A DNA stretch of 64,000 nucleotides from Psettodes erumei. Taxonomy: Eukaryota > Chordata > Actinopteri > Pleuronectiformes > Psettodidae. The notes under the pieces are model-generated. The model was given only the letters and a program-made list of their open reading frames with translations, did not search any database and was not told the DNA's origin. Every line of letters starts with the position of its first letter. Position 1 is the stretch's first letter. The position numbers and the translations under genes were made by a program. Shown in pieces: positions 12,840 to 23,168 of this stretch. The stretch covers positions 42,501 through 106,500 of the forward strand of contig JAFBJZ010000672.1 in assembly GCA_016785225.1 (NCBI GenBank), given 5' to 3'.

Positions 12840-14755
12840 GGGGGGGTCACATCTTGTGACCTTTGGACCTTCAGAAAGAGCCAGGCTAAAGGCCGCTTCC
12901 AGTCTTTCTGCTAAAATAAGATTAGCAGCGATAAGATAAGATAAGCTAAGCTAACATCTGCTGACCTTAGCTTCATATTAACCATCCAGATGAAAGACTC
13001 CCGTTCTCCTTTCTGTGTTTACATTTTTATAATATTCATCTTTTTTTTGGAAAGGTTGCTTTGTTGTTTTTTTGCTTTGAGAAAAGTTTAAAATTTTTTT
13101 TTTTTTTTTTTTAAACTCCAGAACAAATAGTGCTTAAACAAACGCAGGTGTTTCTCACCCCGCTCAAACAGGACTTGGGACTCACTCTGTTTGTAGAAGA
13201 CCCCGGTGGTGATGAGCGATATGAACAGGCCCACGGACACCACGCACACTAAAAACAGCACCCTCTTCTCACGCTGCGTCCTGTGCGCACAACACGTGGG
13301 CCCGCGGCCGTTCAGCAGCGTCACCTGCAACCAACAAAAGCGAAAAAAAAAAAAAAAACAGCCTCGTTTAATCCCAGAGGTTTAACACTGTTAGCAGACA
13401 CACACCGGCTTAAAGGACGGCTTTAAGATACACAGACGGATGGAAAGTATTGTGTACGGTCTCAGGGATCTGATGACAGGTTCGGTTTCAAAGACCTCTC
13501 CGCCCCCCGCCCCAACCCCCCGGCACTGAAAAGGTTGAGCATTCTTCTTTTGTTCCCTCGCTCCTGGTTTAACATGCAGCCACAATGACTGTTTTCCTTC
13601 TGCCTCACAAAAAAAACACACAATAATCCTGTTGAACCATATCTGATGCTTTTGCGGTTCACCTGTAAAGGACGAGGAAGTCAGCCAAGGACAAAAAAAA
13701 TTAAAAAAACAGCACTTAGCAGTTACCTCCAGATTAACCTGTGAGAATTTACATGTTGGAGGAAAGTGCAGGCTTTAGTTTTTAATTAATGATTAATACA
13801 CGGGGTCTTTTTCAGCTCCGTGTTGCTTTAGCTCAGGCTGCCGAGGGGAATTCATTTCCTAACGGGAACCATTCCAGGGATCGCTCGCAAATCTTCCAGC
13901 GCTCCGGCCGGTCTCTGCGAAATGACTGCGGGGCCGGGACCTGGCGAACATCCTGTGGAAGTCAATTACCCCCCCGAGGTGTGTATATAAGGATCCTATT
14001 CATGGACATTAGCTTTGATGAGCGTTCGGAGGGTCGCGCTCCGTGAGACCGGTGGGCTCGGACCCGTCGTTTTCCCAACGTAACTGACGGCCGAGTCTGC
14101 GTGCGCTCTCCATCTGCGCTTTGTCACGCTACCTGACCACCCTGGTTTACTACCCTGAAAATCACAGTAAAAACAACGATGGCAGAGTCGTGTCCAGGTC
14201 AGCCTGGGCTCCTCGGGTGGAACTCCTGGTCGGATAAATTATCCGAGGAACCGCCTGAGGTTCGGAAAGAGAAGACAGGATCCCGACTGTCTATAAAAGT
14301 TCAAATCGCGGGGGGGAAAAAGGTGACGAGAACAGTCGACATTCTGTCAAAGCTTTGAAAGAAAATGATCATGAACCTGCAGCATCTGCACAAGGACGGA
14401 CCGATGGCGGGAGCGTCGGCCAATCGGGTCGCGTTTGGCGCCTGTGACAGAAACCATTACGGGCCGACACACGTCAGACTGATGCTCTTCACCCAAACCG
14501 CTTCCTGGCGCTTTTCACAGTTCCTTTAAATGACGGCCGCGTTGTGTTGTCCCGCAGTTTAAAGTGCCTCTGTATTATCTCCACGTTGTGCGTTTTATTT
14601 TTAGCCCGGGTCGTGTGCGTGCTCACCTGCAGGGGTGATGACGGGTAGACGTCGTCGCCGGTGGAGTCCACCAGGTCCTCCTCGTCCAGCGTGGCTCGTT
14701 TGTACGTTGACATCTGAAAAGTCAAATGCAGAAAAGTCTCCCTCAGAGCCTCCAT
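3925..14755 (-). CDS. ece1: Endothelin-converting enzyme 1, M13 zinc metallopeptidase, 18 coding exons
   Basis: Type II membrane zinc endopeptidase (neprilysin/M13 family) that converts big endothelins to active endothelins at the cell surface and in endosomes. Exons: 14755-14627, 13324-13186, 10837-10625, 10527-10403, 10305-10159, 9951-9886, 9616-9428, 9343-9201, 9134-9020, 6702-6592, 6482-6384, 6081-6004, 5908-5805, 5465-5355, 5254-5187, 5092-4902, 4524-4429, 4101-3925. All phases join in frame to 766 aa, close to human ECE1 (about 770). A short cytoplasmic tail is followed by a membrane segment at about 65-87. An M13 N-terminal domain with conserved Cys follows, including DPCHDFYDFACGGW. 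Substrate motif NAYY lies at about 562-565. Zinc site HELMH is at 603-607 (most relatives have HELTH), and the third ligand is E663 in GENIADNGG. The C-terminus is CELW, where human has CEVW. The start MEALRETFLHLTFQ matches the ECE-1d isoform, which separates it from ECE2. A shorter start at 14713 is also used in this family. Confidence 0.95.
5187..5254 (-). other. ece1: ece1 catalytic exon with HExxH zinc motif (HELMH)
   Basis: This 68-nt exon encodes ALNFGGIGVVMGHELMHAFDDQ, quoted here around the zinc-binding His-Glu-x-x-His. The two His bind zinc and the Glu activates water. The fourth motif residue is Met instead of the usual Thr. It is flanked by CTCCAG|AGCTCTG and CCAGG|GTGGGT splice sites, and the reading frame runs correctly into both neighbouring exons. 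Confidence 0.9.
6703..9019 (-). other. ece1: Large ece1 intron (2.3 kb), no further coding exon seen
   Basis: This intron separates the exon ending MYGTKK (9020) from the exon starting SCTPRWKLC (6702). The two are contiguous in other ECE proteins, so no exon is missing. It holds a (CA)n array at 6980-7043, A/T runs and otherwise unremarkable sequence. Confidence 0.8.
6980..7043. repeat. (CA)n microsatellite in ece1 intron
   Basis: About 32 uninterrupted CA units follow a C-rich stretch (6961-6979). Reading frames through it code only for His-Thr or Val-Cys repeats and are not genes. Confidence 0.95.
10838..13185 (-). other. ece1: Large ece1 intron 2 with diverged tandem repeats
   Basis: This intron lies between the membrane-segment exon and the first ectodomain exon, which are joined in frame (phase 1) in the predicted protein. 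It carries a threefold tandem repeat with GT arrays at 12410-12980. No exon or gene is supported in 10838-12400. Confidence 0.75.
12410..12980. repeat. Threefold tandem repeat with two embedded (GT)n arrays
   Basis: A unit of about 165-215 bp occurs three times, roughly at 12410-12577, 12578-12744 and 12745-12960. Shared landmarks, in order: TTGTTTAATCTGAACAAA, a G-rich stretch followed by CATTTTGTTACCTTTGGACC or similar, GCTAACTGTTT with a CCGC box, TTTCTGCTAAA, and AAGCTAAGCTAA. Copies two and three contain (GT)n at 12627-12657 and 12799-12839; copy one does not. The GCTAAGCTAA and 'CTTCATATT' ends recall a dispersed repeat I have seen in many fish genomes, but I could not verify a family. 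Confidence 0.7.
13325..14626 (-). other. ece1: ece1 first coding intron, nothing else supported
   Basis: The donor CTGCAG|GTGAGC after 14627 and the acceptor TTGCAG|GTGACG before 13324 bound this intron. The sequence is moderately CpG-rich, and I saw no exon, RNA gene or element in it. Confidence 0.7.
14711..14755 (-). promoter_or_regulatory. ece1: ece1 alternative-start segment and internal splice acceptor
   Basis: Codons 1-14 (MEALRETFLHLTFQ) correspond to the isoform-d-specific N-terminus. They are followed directly by ATGTCAACG (MST…), the common start. The sequence just before that ATG, ending TTTTCAG on the minus strand, is a good splice acceptor. An upstream exon could therefore splice in exactly at the common Met, while read-through from a local promoter gives isoform d. 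This agrees with the known promoter usage of mammalian ECE1. Confidence 0.7.
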
Positions 14756-15268
14756 GCTCCTCCGCTCCGATGTGTGTGTGCGAGTCGCACAGCGCTCTGT
14801 GTGTGTGTCTGTGTGTGTGTGTGTGTGACGTCTATTCCTCGGCAAACCCTGAGGCTTCAGGGTAAGGGCCCCCCCGCTGCCGCCGCCGCCGCCGCCGCGT
14901 CGCCACCGCTGCCGTCGCCACCTCTAATGACCATCAGGAGGAATCTAGTTTGTCTGGTTGGAGCTCCCCCGCTCGCCGCCTCTTAAAGCCCCCATGGCGT
15001 GCGGCAAGAGATACCCCCGGGGGCAAATGTCACAACAACAACCCCATCCCCCGACGTTCCCGGTTAAATCTCTAGTCCCTCTCGCTTCCCGGTGTCTGGA
15101 CCTTCCTCCTCGGGCCCGGTCCGTTCAAAAAATATTAAAATTTTTTTTTTTTTTTTTTAAAAACAGGCAGGAGAGAAGACGGAACTAGTGAAAAACAGGA
15201 AGGAGCACTGACTTACAGCAGCGGCAGAGTGTGTGTGGGAGTGACTGTGTTTTCGTGTGAGAGAGTGT

Positions 15269-15273
<5 letters not shown>

Positions 15274-15331
<58 letters not shown>
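15274..15331. repeat. Compound (GT)n(GA)n microsatellite
   Basis: About 16 GT units run directly into about 13 GA units, upstream of ece1. Confidence 0.9.
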
Positions 15332-16329
15332 CATTCCCTGTTGTGGCTGCAGCGAAGTTCGGGGAGGGAACCTCGCTGTCGAAGTTTACACCCAGTGTCT
15401 TTTCTATAGGTCGCGGGACGCTCGGTGGGAGGAGCCTGGGCGGGGTGAGGGTGGGGGTGGGGGGGGGCCCATAGTAGGTGTTACCTGATAGTTATGACAG
15501 CCGTGTTTACCCCCCACGGAGCCACTCACACCTCATCCAAACACAGCTGGCTCATTAACTGCAGGAAGAGTCGGACAAAAGGCTTCAGATAAAAAATTAA
15601 TTCAGAATACGTCTCGCTGCGCTCCTGTTCAAGAGCTTATATAATTAAAAAAATATATATTTTAAAAAATACTTTAAGAATACTCGAAACCACAATGTTG
15701 ATGAAAATTGGTTTTGCAGGAAGGCGACGCGTCGGACGTCGAGGATGCACAGAGCGGCAACGCCGAGTCGACCGATCGATGGAGCTGACAACCGATTCGT
15801 CGCAGCCGCCGCTCGCCGGCAAATCGTTTGCGTTTTTCACCTCGGCGCCGGTTTAAATCGCCAAACCAGCACTGCGACAACCAACGGGTGACGGAGCAGA
15901 GAGTCCTGCATAGCAGAAATACTTTGAACGTGCATCACACGTGCAGGGGGTGGGCGGGGATCTCCGTCTCCATCCTCCTGGACGTTCGCCGTCACGCTCT
16001 GGTTCCCATCACCGCCGTGTGTTGACGCCCGCCGAGCGCAAGACGAACCGTGACCCGACGTAAATATTTACTCGACGGAGCCGGATTACATTTTTCTTGT
16101 AAACGTAGCCGGGAGATCCGCGCTTTGCTTTTATTTCCCACTTGTTTCGCATAAACAAGCCTCAGAGGAGGAGAGAACGACGCGCTGCCGACTGCAAGCA
16201 TTCCACAAGAATTCTGGGCGAAAGCCGGATCACGGATTCCTGTCAAATCTTGTTTTCTATCAGACAAGATGCCGCGAATCAAAACCCCCTGTAAGTGCTG
16301 CAGGCCTCGGCTTAACCCCAAAGCCACAA

Positions 16330-16338
16330 ATAATGATG

Positions 16339-16378
<40 letters not shown>

Positions 16379-16454
16379 GAGGGAGAGACAGACGGGGCGG
16401 GGGGAGGAAGAGGACACTTCCAAAGCTGCAAGGGACCGGCCTAATGGACGTACT

Positions 16455-16502
<48 letters not shown>
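16330..16502. repeat. AAT-type trinucleotide repeat (16330-16378) and (CA)n (16455-16502)
   Basis: Two microsatellites are separated by about 75 bp of ordinary sequence. The trinucleotide array has about 14 units and the CA array about 24. Confidence 0.9.
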
Positions 16503-16507
<5 letters not shown>

Positions 16508-18408
16508 CATTCAGTCCGTTAATGTTTGACCAGCAGTTACGACAGGACGGCAGCAGAGCGTGGGATGTTTGTTGCCACACAAACCTGCCTAGCAACAAGT
16601 TTCCTTTCCTAATAAACGATATTCGTTGACTAATTCAGGAAATACGGGACCTGACGATCTGATGCCGCCGCTCGCAATCACATCTGCGAAAACTGGAACC
16701 TACGAAGAGGTGGGTGGGTGGAGGGGCACTTCCTGTCGATGCGCCCGCTCGCTCGCTCGCTCGCTAACTTAAGGGGAAGTCACGCCAAGTGGCAACTGGG
16801 AGCCGTTTGAAAAGACAAAACGACGGTTCAAGGTTCGCGGCAAATCTCCCATTGTGTCCCGCGGGAAGATGTCTTCCCGCAGAAAAAAAAAAAAAAAAAA
16901 AAGCACGAGGGGTCAGCATCCCACAATTCTTGGAAGCGCGGCGAGAGGTCAAGGCCTTTGAGTGAGGCTGTAAACCACAAACACGCGTCAGTAATTCGTC
17001 ACTGATCCCTGCCAACCGGCGCGGGGGGCATTCCTCCGGGAATAACCGGGGGCGTGTTCGCCGCTGCGTTTTCTGAATCAGGAATGAGGAACGCGGAGAA
17101 GAAAAGAAAGACGGGAGATTAGAGGAGGGACGTAAGCTGGCGGCGAACACGTTTCGCCTCTGAGGGACGTCGAGGCGGATCGCTAAATTAAAGGCTGCGA
17201 CAGTCGCGGCGAGAATCAGGGCGGCAGATTTCGGCCGACCCGCACGCAGCAGCAACAAACAAACAAACAAACAAAACTTCCTCCTCGGGGGCGTGAAGCC
17301 GTCAGTCGAAAAACCGCGAATCCCAGAGGACGTTCCAGAAATACCACAGGGCCGTACGTAAACACGGCCGCCATTATTACTGCGGCAAGACGCGACAGGC
17401 ACACGCGCCACGCCGTGAACCCGCGTGCGCTCTCATCCTCACGTTGACCGTCCATGATGGCGATGATGAGTCTTACACTTTATCTGTTGTCTGTGTTTGT
17501 GGCTGAAGGCCGCAGATAAAGACGGAGTTGTCTCAGGCTTTTAGCTCCTGACCTCTGACGTCTTTCTCTTCCCAGCGCGGGGACGTTTCCTTTGGGGGAA
17601 AACACCCTGATAATGCCGAGCATTAAAAACAACAAATGAAAGCTGCTTTTCCAACACCCCCCCCTCCACTCCACTGTGGGAGCTGGATCACCAAACTAAG
17701 CTGAGGGACTTTTAGCGGATTCATCACACATTTGGTTTATTTTAAAGTCGTGTGCACTTTGGTGGGGGGTAAAAAAACAGCGACAGTTTCTCCGGCGTGT
17801 TCTTCTGACCGTGCAGCTCCGACATTCTTCACATTCTTGGTTGACAGAACACACTAAGTCATTCTATCGCGCACGTTTCAGGCGCGAGGCCCACGAGCGA
17901 ATCTCGCCGCTCGCGGCGCCTGCGGCCCGAGCAGCGTCTGTCTCTCGCATGTGAAGGAGTGGCAGCACGGAGCAGACAGATAACAGGAGATTACCTGTTC
18001 CTGCAGCTCGCACCCAGGTAATCAAAGGGGCTGCACCAGTGCAACGCATCCAGGGCCGCGCGGCGTTATTAAACCGATCAATCACTCCGGGCGTTGGCTG
18101 GAGGTTCTCGCGGCGTTCAGCTCTGAATTACGCTGCAGCAGCTTCTGCTGTTTGAACGGCTGCAGCAGCTTGAAGGAAGCGAGGGGCCGGATTATAAACC
18201 GTCACAGAAACAAAAAAAACAACACGGCTTCGTGACTTTAGAGCAATGCACTCTATGTAAACTGAATTTACGGCCGATATCCAAAAACCTTTTTTTTTTT
18301 CCTCATTAATTTCTGAAGCTCTGTGTGACTTTGAAATGCTCAAATGTTTGCTTGTGTTTTCTCTCTCCTCCCTCGTCAGCTGATCCACAGAACGACCTTC
18401 TCATTGTT

Positions 18409-18452
<44 letters not shown>

Positions 18453-18780
18453 GCTGTGTCACAGTGCACTTTAGGCAAACACACAAACAAAGCGGGAGAT
18501 GAAATCAGACACCTGCCACTGAGCTCCTCACTACATTTGGACAATAATCCTGACTGATGGTCCTTTTTTTTTTTTTTCCTGACCGAACACCTGAACCACC
18601 ACAGGCAGAGAAAATAAACAACAGTCTAACGCTCCAGCAACCATTACTGATTAAAAAACAAACAAACAAACAAACAAACACGTGGCTGCAGAGTGGTTCA
18701 AAGTGCAGGGAGGGAATGTGAAAATGTGGTGGAGGAAACCTCATTCAAAAAACAACCTGCTTCCTTACACAGGAAACCAA

Positions 18781-18790
18781 GAAGAAGAAG

Positions 18791-18820
<30 letters not shown>
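18781..18820. repeat. (GAA)n trinucleotide repeat
   Basis: Thirteen perfect GAA units on the plus strand, a purine tract capable of triplex formation, lie 36 bp before the palindromic cluster at 18857. Confidence 0.95.
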
Positions 18821-18821
<1 letters not shown>

Positions 18822-18856
18822 TGGATGTGTCACCTGCCGGTCCCAGCAGGGGGTCA

Positions 18857-18922
18857 AACGTTACACTGTGTATCTACAGAGTGTAACGTTACTCTGTGTA
18901 TCCGGATACACAGTGTAACGTT
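18857..18922. repeat. Palindromic cluster built on GTAACGTTAC
   Basis: The left arm at 18857-18874 (AACGTTACACTGTGTATC) and the right arm at 18905-18922 are exact reverse complements. The 30-bp spacer holds another copy of the core (GTAACGTTAC near 18883-18892), and a perfect GTGTATCCGGATACAC palindrome spans the spacer and right arm. The arrangement could form a hairpin or cruciform, or give repeated binding sites. No known element was recognised. Confidence 0.85.
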
Positions 18923-19154
18923 ACACGGGCTGCAGTTACGTAAGGGATGTAAACAAAGAACGACGTTCACTTTTACTGGGGGGGAAAAAAAAAACCTGTC
19001 ATGTCAACAAGCCACTTACAATCAGCGCAGACGTGAGCACGCGTGATGTGGACTGATTTAAAATAATATTAATATTAATAATAATAATAATAATAATTAC
19101 ACCTTTCGTCTTTTACTCAAACACGCGTGTTTGGATCAGACGCGGAGGACTTAC

Positions 19155-19310
19155 CGTGCTGTCAGAGAATCCGCCGCCGCCGCCGCCGCCGCCGTCACTC
19201 CGCTCGCTGTGCTTTCTGACCCGGGGTACGGAGAGAGAGCCTGAGCCAGCGCAAAAAAAAAAAAAAAACAAAGAGCGTGCGCTGTCGGCGTCAAGATAGT
19301 TCACCGACAC
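19155..19310 (-). other. ece1: Candidate distal alternative first exon of ece1
   Basis: CpG- and CCG-rich DNA on the minus strand ends in a consensus donor, AGCACG|GTAAGT, after 19155. It is the best donor upstream of the acceptor that precedes the common ece1 Met at 14713. An open frame from 19310 ends in phase 0 and would join in frame, but it contains a run of Phe codons and a Gly run, so the exon may be 5' UTR only. Its start (TSS) is not defined. Confidence 0.4.
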
Positions 19311-20700
19311 TTCCTGCTCCGCCGCCGCCGCCGCCGCCGCGATCCCGGAAGTCAGCGCATCGGGCCGGGATGATAGGACGAGCTGAAAGCGGGGGGGACA
19401 TCCGGTCTCTTCCGCGGGGGAAAAAAGTCACCGAACAAACACAACTTACTTTAAATCACCTATTCACAAGGGATTAACGCAACCAGAATATTTAATTTGT
19501 GCTAAATTAAAATACAGCCCTGATACTATATATTTCCGTTGTATTGATTTTTTTAATGCTTTACTTTTTACTGCTTTCCACTCGATGGTATCTGTATTTA
19601 TCTGCTGGCTGCTAACTGTTACTCAAAACAGAGCATCCAATAAATTAATCAGTGATTAATAAATGGTAATTTAGCACATGGCTACAGTACAACGCAGGTA
19701 TACTGGTGCTTGAGGTTGTAAAATGTTTGTATTCCTGGTTTTATTTTTTTATTGTTGTGGTCACCAACATGTTTTCCCACGCCGTTAAAGGCCGCTGCCG
19801 TTAACCTGCACGCTAGCAAACCTCCGGCCTCCATCCTGTGGTTTATGTGCCTCTTTTACAACACTTTGAAGTTCCCCACTGTGCAATAATTAACAGTGGT
19901 GTGACCTTAAAGTAAAACCAAACGTCCCAGCAGACGCCACTGTGAAGGGCAGAAACTCTCACATCTGCTGCCCGGTTGATTTTTCAGGCACAAAAAGCAA
20001 CACGTGCTGCAGATGTGCATGGACCGTCTGAGCTGAAAAAAAAATGCCCATCAGCTCATACAGGGGGATGTAAAGAGAGGAGGGAAAATAATTTGCATAA
20101 AGAGCTTGTAGCTGCTCAGTTTGGTTCTGAGCGGCGAGCAGCAGGAGCCGGTCTCACAGTGACATCCAAAGGAAGCCACGGTGAACAGCAAAGAATCCAA
20201 GTACAATCAAATCCGCCTGCCGGCCACATCATAAATTAAGGCAGAAATACTTCCTGCACTTTGCTGTTAACGGCAGTTCTTTTTTTTAAAAGTTTGTTTG
20301 CAGTGTTGTAAGTTCAGTTCTGAAGTAATTGCATTTTTTTTTTACTTTACAGCTGAAGATTTTAAAATCGAAAACATACGATCACTTTGTAAAACATAAT
20401 GCATTTTTATGGAATTTTCTTTATGATCTTTTTTGCTGTTTTGTATATATTTTCTTTTTGGTATTATTATTCTCATGCAAACTCGTTTGTTGTGTTTTTG
20501 TGCGTTTAAGGCCACTCAAGGAGTGGAAGCTACAGTCTAGTTTATGGTATTAATGTGGCATCATCATAAACAAAAAAATGTTAAATCGCACTTCTCCAGT
20601 ACAGCTACTTTTATTTGAACAGTTACCACATGATGTAATTTTTTTACTAAAATTTTGAAGTACTTTTTCTTATTAATTTTCTTATAGTGTTGCTACTTAA
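19311..20700. other. Intergenic spacer between ece1 and alpl, nothing supported
   Basis: A second (CCG)n stretch at about 19320-19340 continues the CpG island. Beyond about 19450 the DNA is AT-richer with no exon, RNA or repeat family recognised. Confidence 0.6.
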
Positions 20701-20879
20701 AGTTACTGAGTACTTTACCACACTGAAGCAGTTCATAGGTAGTCAGGTAGGCGGAGCTCTCGGTCCACAGCGCAGCGCCCTTCAACAGCATCATCGTTAT
20801 TTTTTTTTTTTTTTTTTTTGGGGGGTGTCCCCACCTCCTCCACCACCAGCAGCACCACCCGCCCCCACCCTCGTGGGAT

Positions 20880-20993
20880 CCAGACCATCGCGGCTCCGTG
20901 TGGAGCGTGGAAGCAGCGGCTTTAATAAGAGGAGGACCGGACGAGCTGCGCGCACATTTGGATGCAGATTTCTGCGCCGTGAAACACGTTGCG
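20880..20993 (+). other. alpl: Candidate non-coding first exon of alpl
   Basis: GC-rich sequence on the plus strand ends at a strong donor, TTGCG|GTGAGTAAAA. The next strong acceptor downstream, before the alpl start, ends at 23076. Vertebrate ALPL genes have untranslated first exons, so this is a reasonable 5' UTR exon. The left boundary is a guess. Confidence 0.35.
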
Positions 20994-21030
20994 GTGAGTA
21001 AAACTACATGAAGTTTTTTTTTTATTTGGG

Positions 21031-21068
21031 GTGCGGGTGGTGCGGGTGGTGCGGGTGGTGCGGGTGGG
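21031..21068. repeat. Short minisatellite, GTGCGGGTG unit
   Basis: About four head-to-tail copies of a 9-bp G-rich unit lie just after the candidate alpl first-exon donor. Confidence 0.85.
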
Positions 21069-23076
21069 GGCTTGTTTTGGGAGAAACGTGAACTGAAACA
21101 CCGGTCACAGGTTTTTATACTCGCGGTTTTTGTGGCATTTCTTTTTTTTTTGTTTCTCTCACCATCTGCCGAGCGTCTGAATGTGAATGTTCCGCTGAGT
21201 TCATCCGTATGAAATGTGCGATAATCCCATATGGATTAAAAAATAGAAAAGGGTTTTTTTTTTTTTTTTTTTTTTGGTTCATCTGTTGCACCGACACCAG
21301 CTGTTTTCTCACGTTTTAGATGGACGCTGGTTCCGGTGGGTCTCCAGCAGGAAATATATATATATATATATAATAATTATTGTTATTTAGGTTTGTCAGA
21401 TGTGGTGGAGATTTTTCTGGATATAATTTGGGGTTTGCTGAAAAAAAAAAAAAAAAAAAAGTTTGGGAGGCACCACGTTAAACTGCCACAACCCACGTAG
21501 TTCTTCACACAGAGATTATAAAATCTGTTTTATTTTCTTATGCATACGTATCTATTAAATATTCATACATAGCCACAGGTGTGTGTGCACATGGCTGGAT
21601 GAGGCCGACTGGTGTGAGAAGCAAAAAAAAAAAAAAAAAAAAGTCTCCTGTTGGACAACCACGCTCAGCTGCTTCGCTTCTCCAGCGGCGATGCACGCCA
21701 GATCTGGATTGTGAACATTATGGAGGGCAGCCTTCATCTGTCAGCCATTCACGTGAGCGTAATTCAAAGCCTAATCCGGGCTTTCAGGCTGCCGGAGCGG
21801 CTCACGTACATGTAAAGTGCCACTTGCTCCGGGGCATGGAGCCGAGGGAGCTGAGAAACTTCACCACATCTGACACCTGCTGGGGGTTTCTCCTCTTTGG
21901 TTTTGTGCGCGGGAGCAGCTGATTTGAGCCATGGCTGAAGTGGGACTTCATGTGATCTTGACCACCGTCCTGTCCGCCCTCCTGCTGGTCGCCGTGGTGG
22001 CGCTGCTTTGTTTTTTCACCTGCAGACTGGCCGGTTCTCTGCCTCTGGGCGGACCGGGCCGGTTCTGAGGCCGCAACCCCGGTCCCGCCATGTGTGAGGA
22101 AAGGTAACGACTTCTGGCATATTGTGTAGAATTGTGCCGGCTGGGTCCGGACTTGTTGAACCTGCTGGAACCTGGCACCGTTCTGACGGAAGCGTTGAGC
22201 GCCGTGTGTGTGTGTGTACACGGTGCGAGCTGTTTTCTTTTCGTCAAACGTGGATGTTCGGCGCGTGACGACCAGGCCGAGGCTTCAGGCGCGACACAAT
22301 CGAACCGGTGACTGATTTCGACCGCACGTTATTGCTGCAGCTTGGCGGGCACGTTACAATAGATGTTTGCACGCAAACCCCGTCCCTCCTCAGAATAGCA
22401 CAGGTGAGAGATTGTTGTGATGGTTCTATCTTCAGTTTCTTTTCGGGGGGGGGGGAGGAGGAGGGCGGAAGCCGCCAGTCAATCATCTGGCATTAATCGG
22501 CTTTGTTATGGCCCTTAAACCTCTCGGCGCTGCGGAGCTCAATCCAATTAAAATGACCTTGCTGTAAGTGCGAGGAAGAAAGGACGAGGGTGTGGATAAT
22601 TATACATGAAAGCCTCACTGGCCCGGATCCATACGGGCTCCTGTTGTGACTTACAACAGCTCCGCTTCACCCGGCCCTTCCTTTCTGTTCGGCCTCGAAC
22701 ACGCGACGCCGACCGAGACGCATCTTTTGATGACACAAAAACAGAGCGGCCGGTCCGGGGCTTTTTTTTTTTTTTGTTTTTGGAAAAAGCCCCGGGTGAG
22801 AGAAGGTCAGGCTCAGGTCGCACCAAGCAACAGAGGCAATAATCCCGAGCGGGACGTCCCGTTCCATACGATGAGGCGGCGGCGGTCGCGGTCGCAGGGA
22901 GTTGGTATTTTCAGGGCCGCAGCGTGAGCAAGACGGTGCGTTATCCGGCTGAAATAAGCGTGCTCTTTCAAATCATCACCGAGTAAATAAATATTACAGC
23001 GGCACGTCAGCGACATTGTATGACGAGGTGACGCAGACTTAATTGCTGGTGTGCGTGTCCCTTCTTTCTCTCGCAG
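21069..23076. other. Candidate alpl 5' intron; nothing else supported
   Basis: A and T runs (about 21254-21276, 21441-21460 and 21624-21642) and a (TA)n stretch at about 21355-21372 are present. No exon or RNA gene was found. The open frames here are not conserved in content. Confidence 0.5.
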
Positions 23077-23168
23077 CAGCGAGGCGACGGCTGCACATTT
23101 CCTCAGCTCCTCAAAGTGGCATGTTATGGCCGTCTAGAGCCGCGCGTCAGCCGCACGGAGACGACAAC
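23077..23168 (+). promoter_or_regulatory. alpl: alpl 5' UTR part of the start-codon exon, NAGNAG acceptor
   Basis: A pyrimidine tract ending TCTCTCGCAGCAG precedes the alpl ATG by about 90 nt. The tandem CAGCAG allows splicing at 23077 or 23080; the three-base difference would be in the 5' UTR. The upstream in-frame Met at 23043 lies before this acceptor and would not be in the mRNA. Confidence 0.5.

Larger units (their letters stand above)
14756..19154. other. Upstream region of ece1; simple repeats, no gene
   Basis: This is head-to-head spacer on the ece1 side. Part of it is CpG-rich, with (CCG)n near 14876-14900. Simple repeats are (GT)n/(GA)n at 15274-15331, an AAT-type repeat at 16330-16378, (CA)n at 16455-16502, (GT)n at 18411-18450 and (GAA)n at 18781-18820. 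Long frames at 16764-17411 and 15992-16510 on the minus strand have no conserved content and were not accepted as genes. Confidence 0.6.

Noticed and set aside
3925..14755. Assigning the M13 peptidase to ece2 instead of ece1
   Set aside because: Some internal segments (for example PAVGLTNHQLFFVGFAQ) resemble ECE2, but the N-terminus (MEALRE… and MSTYKRATLDEEDLVDS) and the linkage to alpl are those of ECE1.
16764..17411. 215-codon minus-strand frame between ece1 and alpl
   Set aside because: It contains Phe runs from poly-A/T tracts and no conserved motif.
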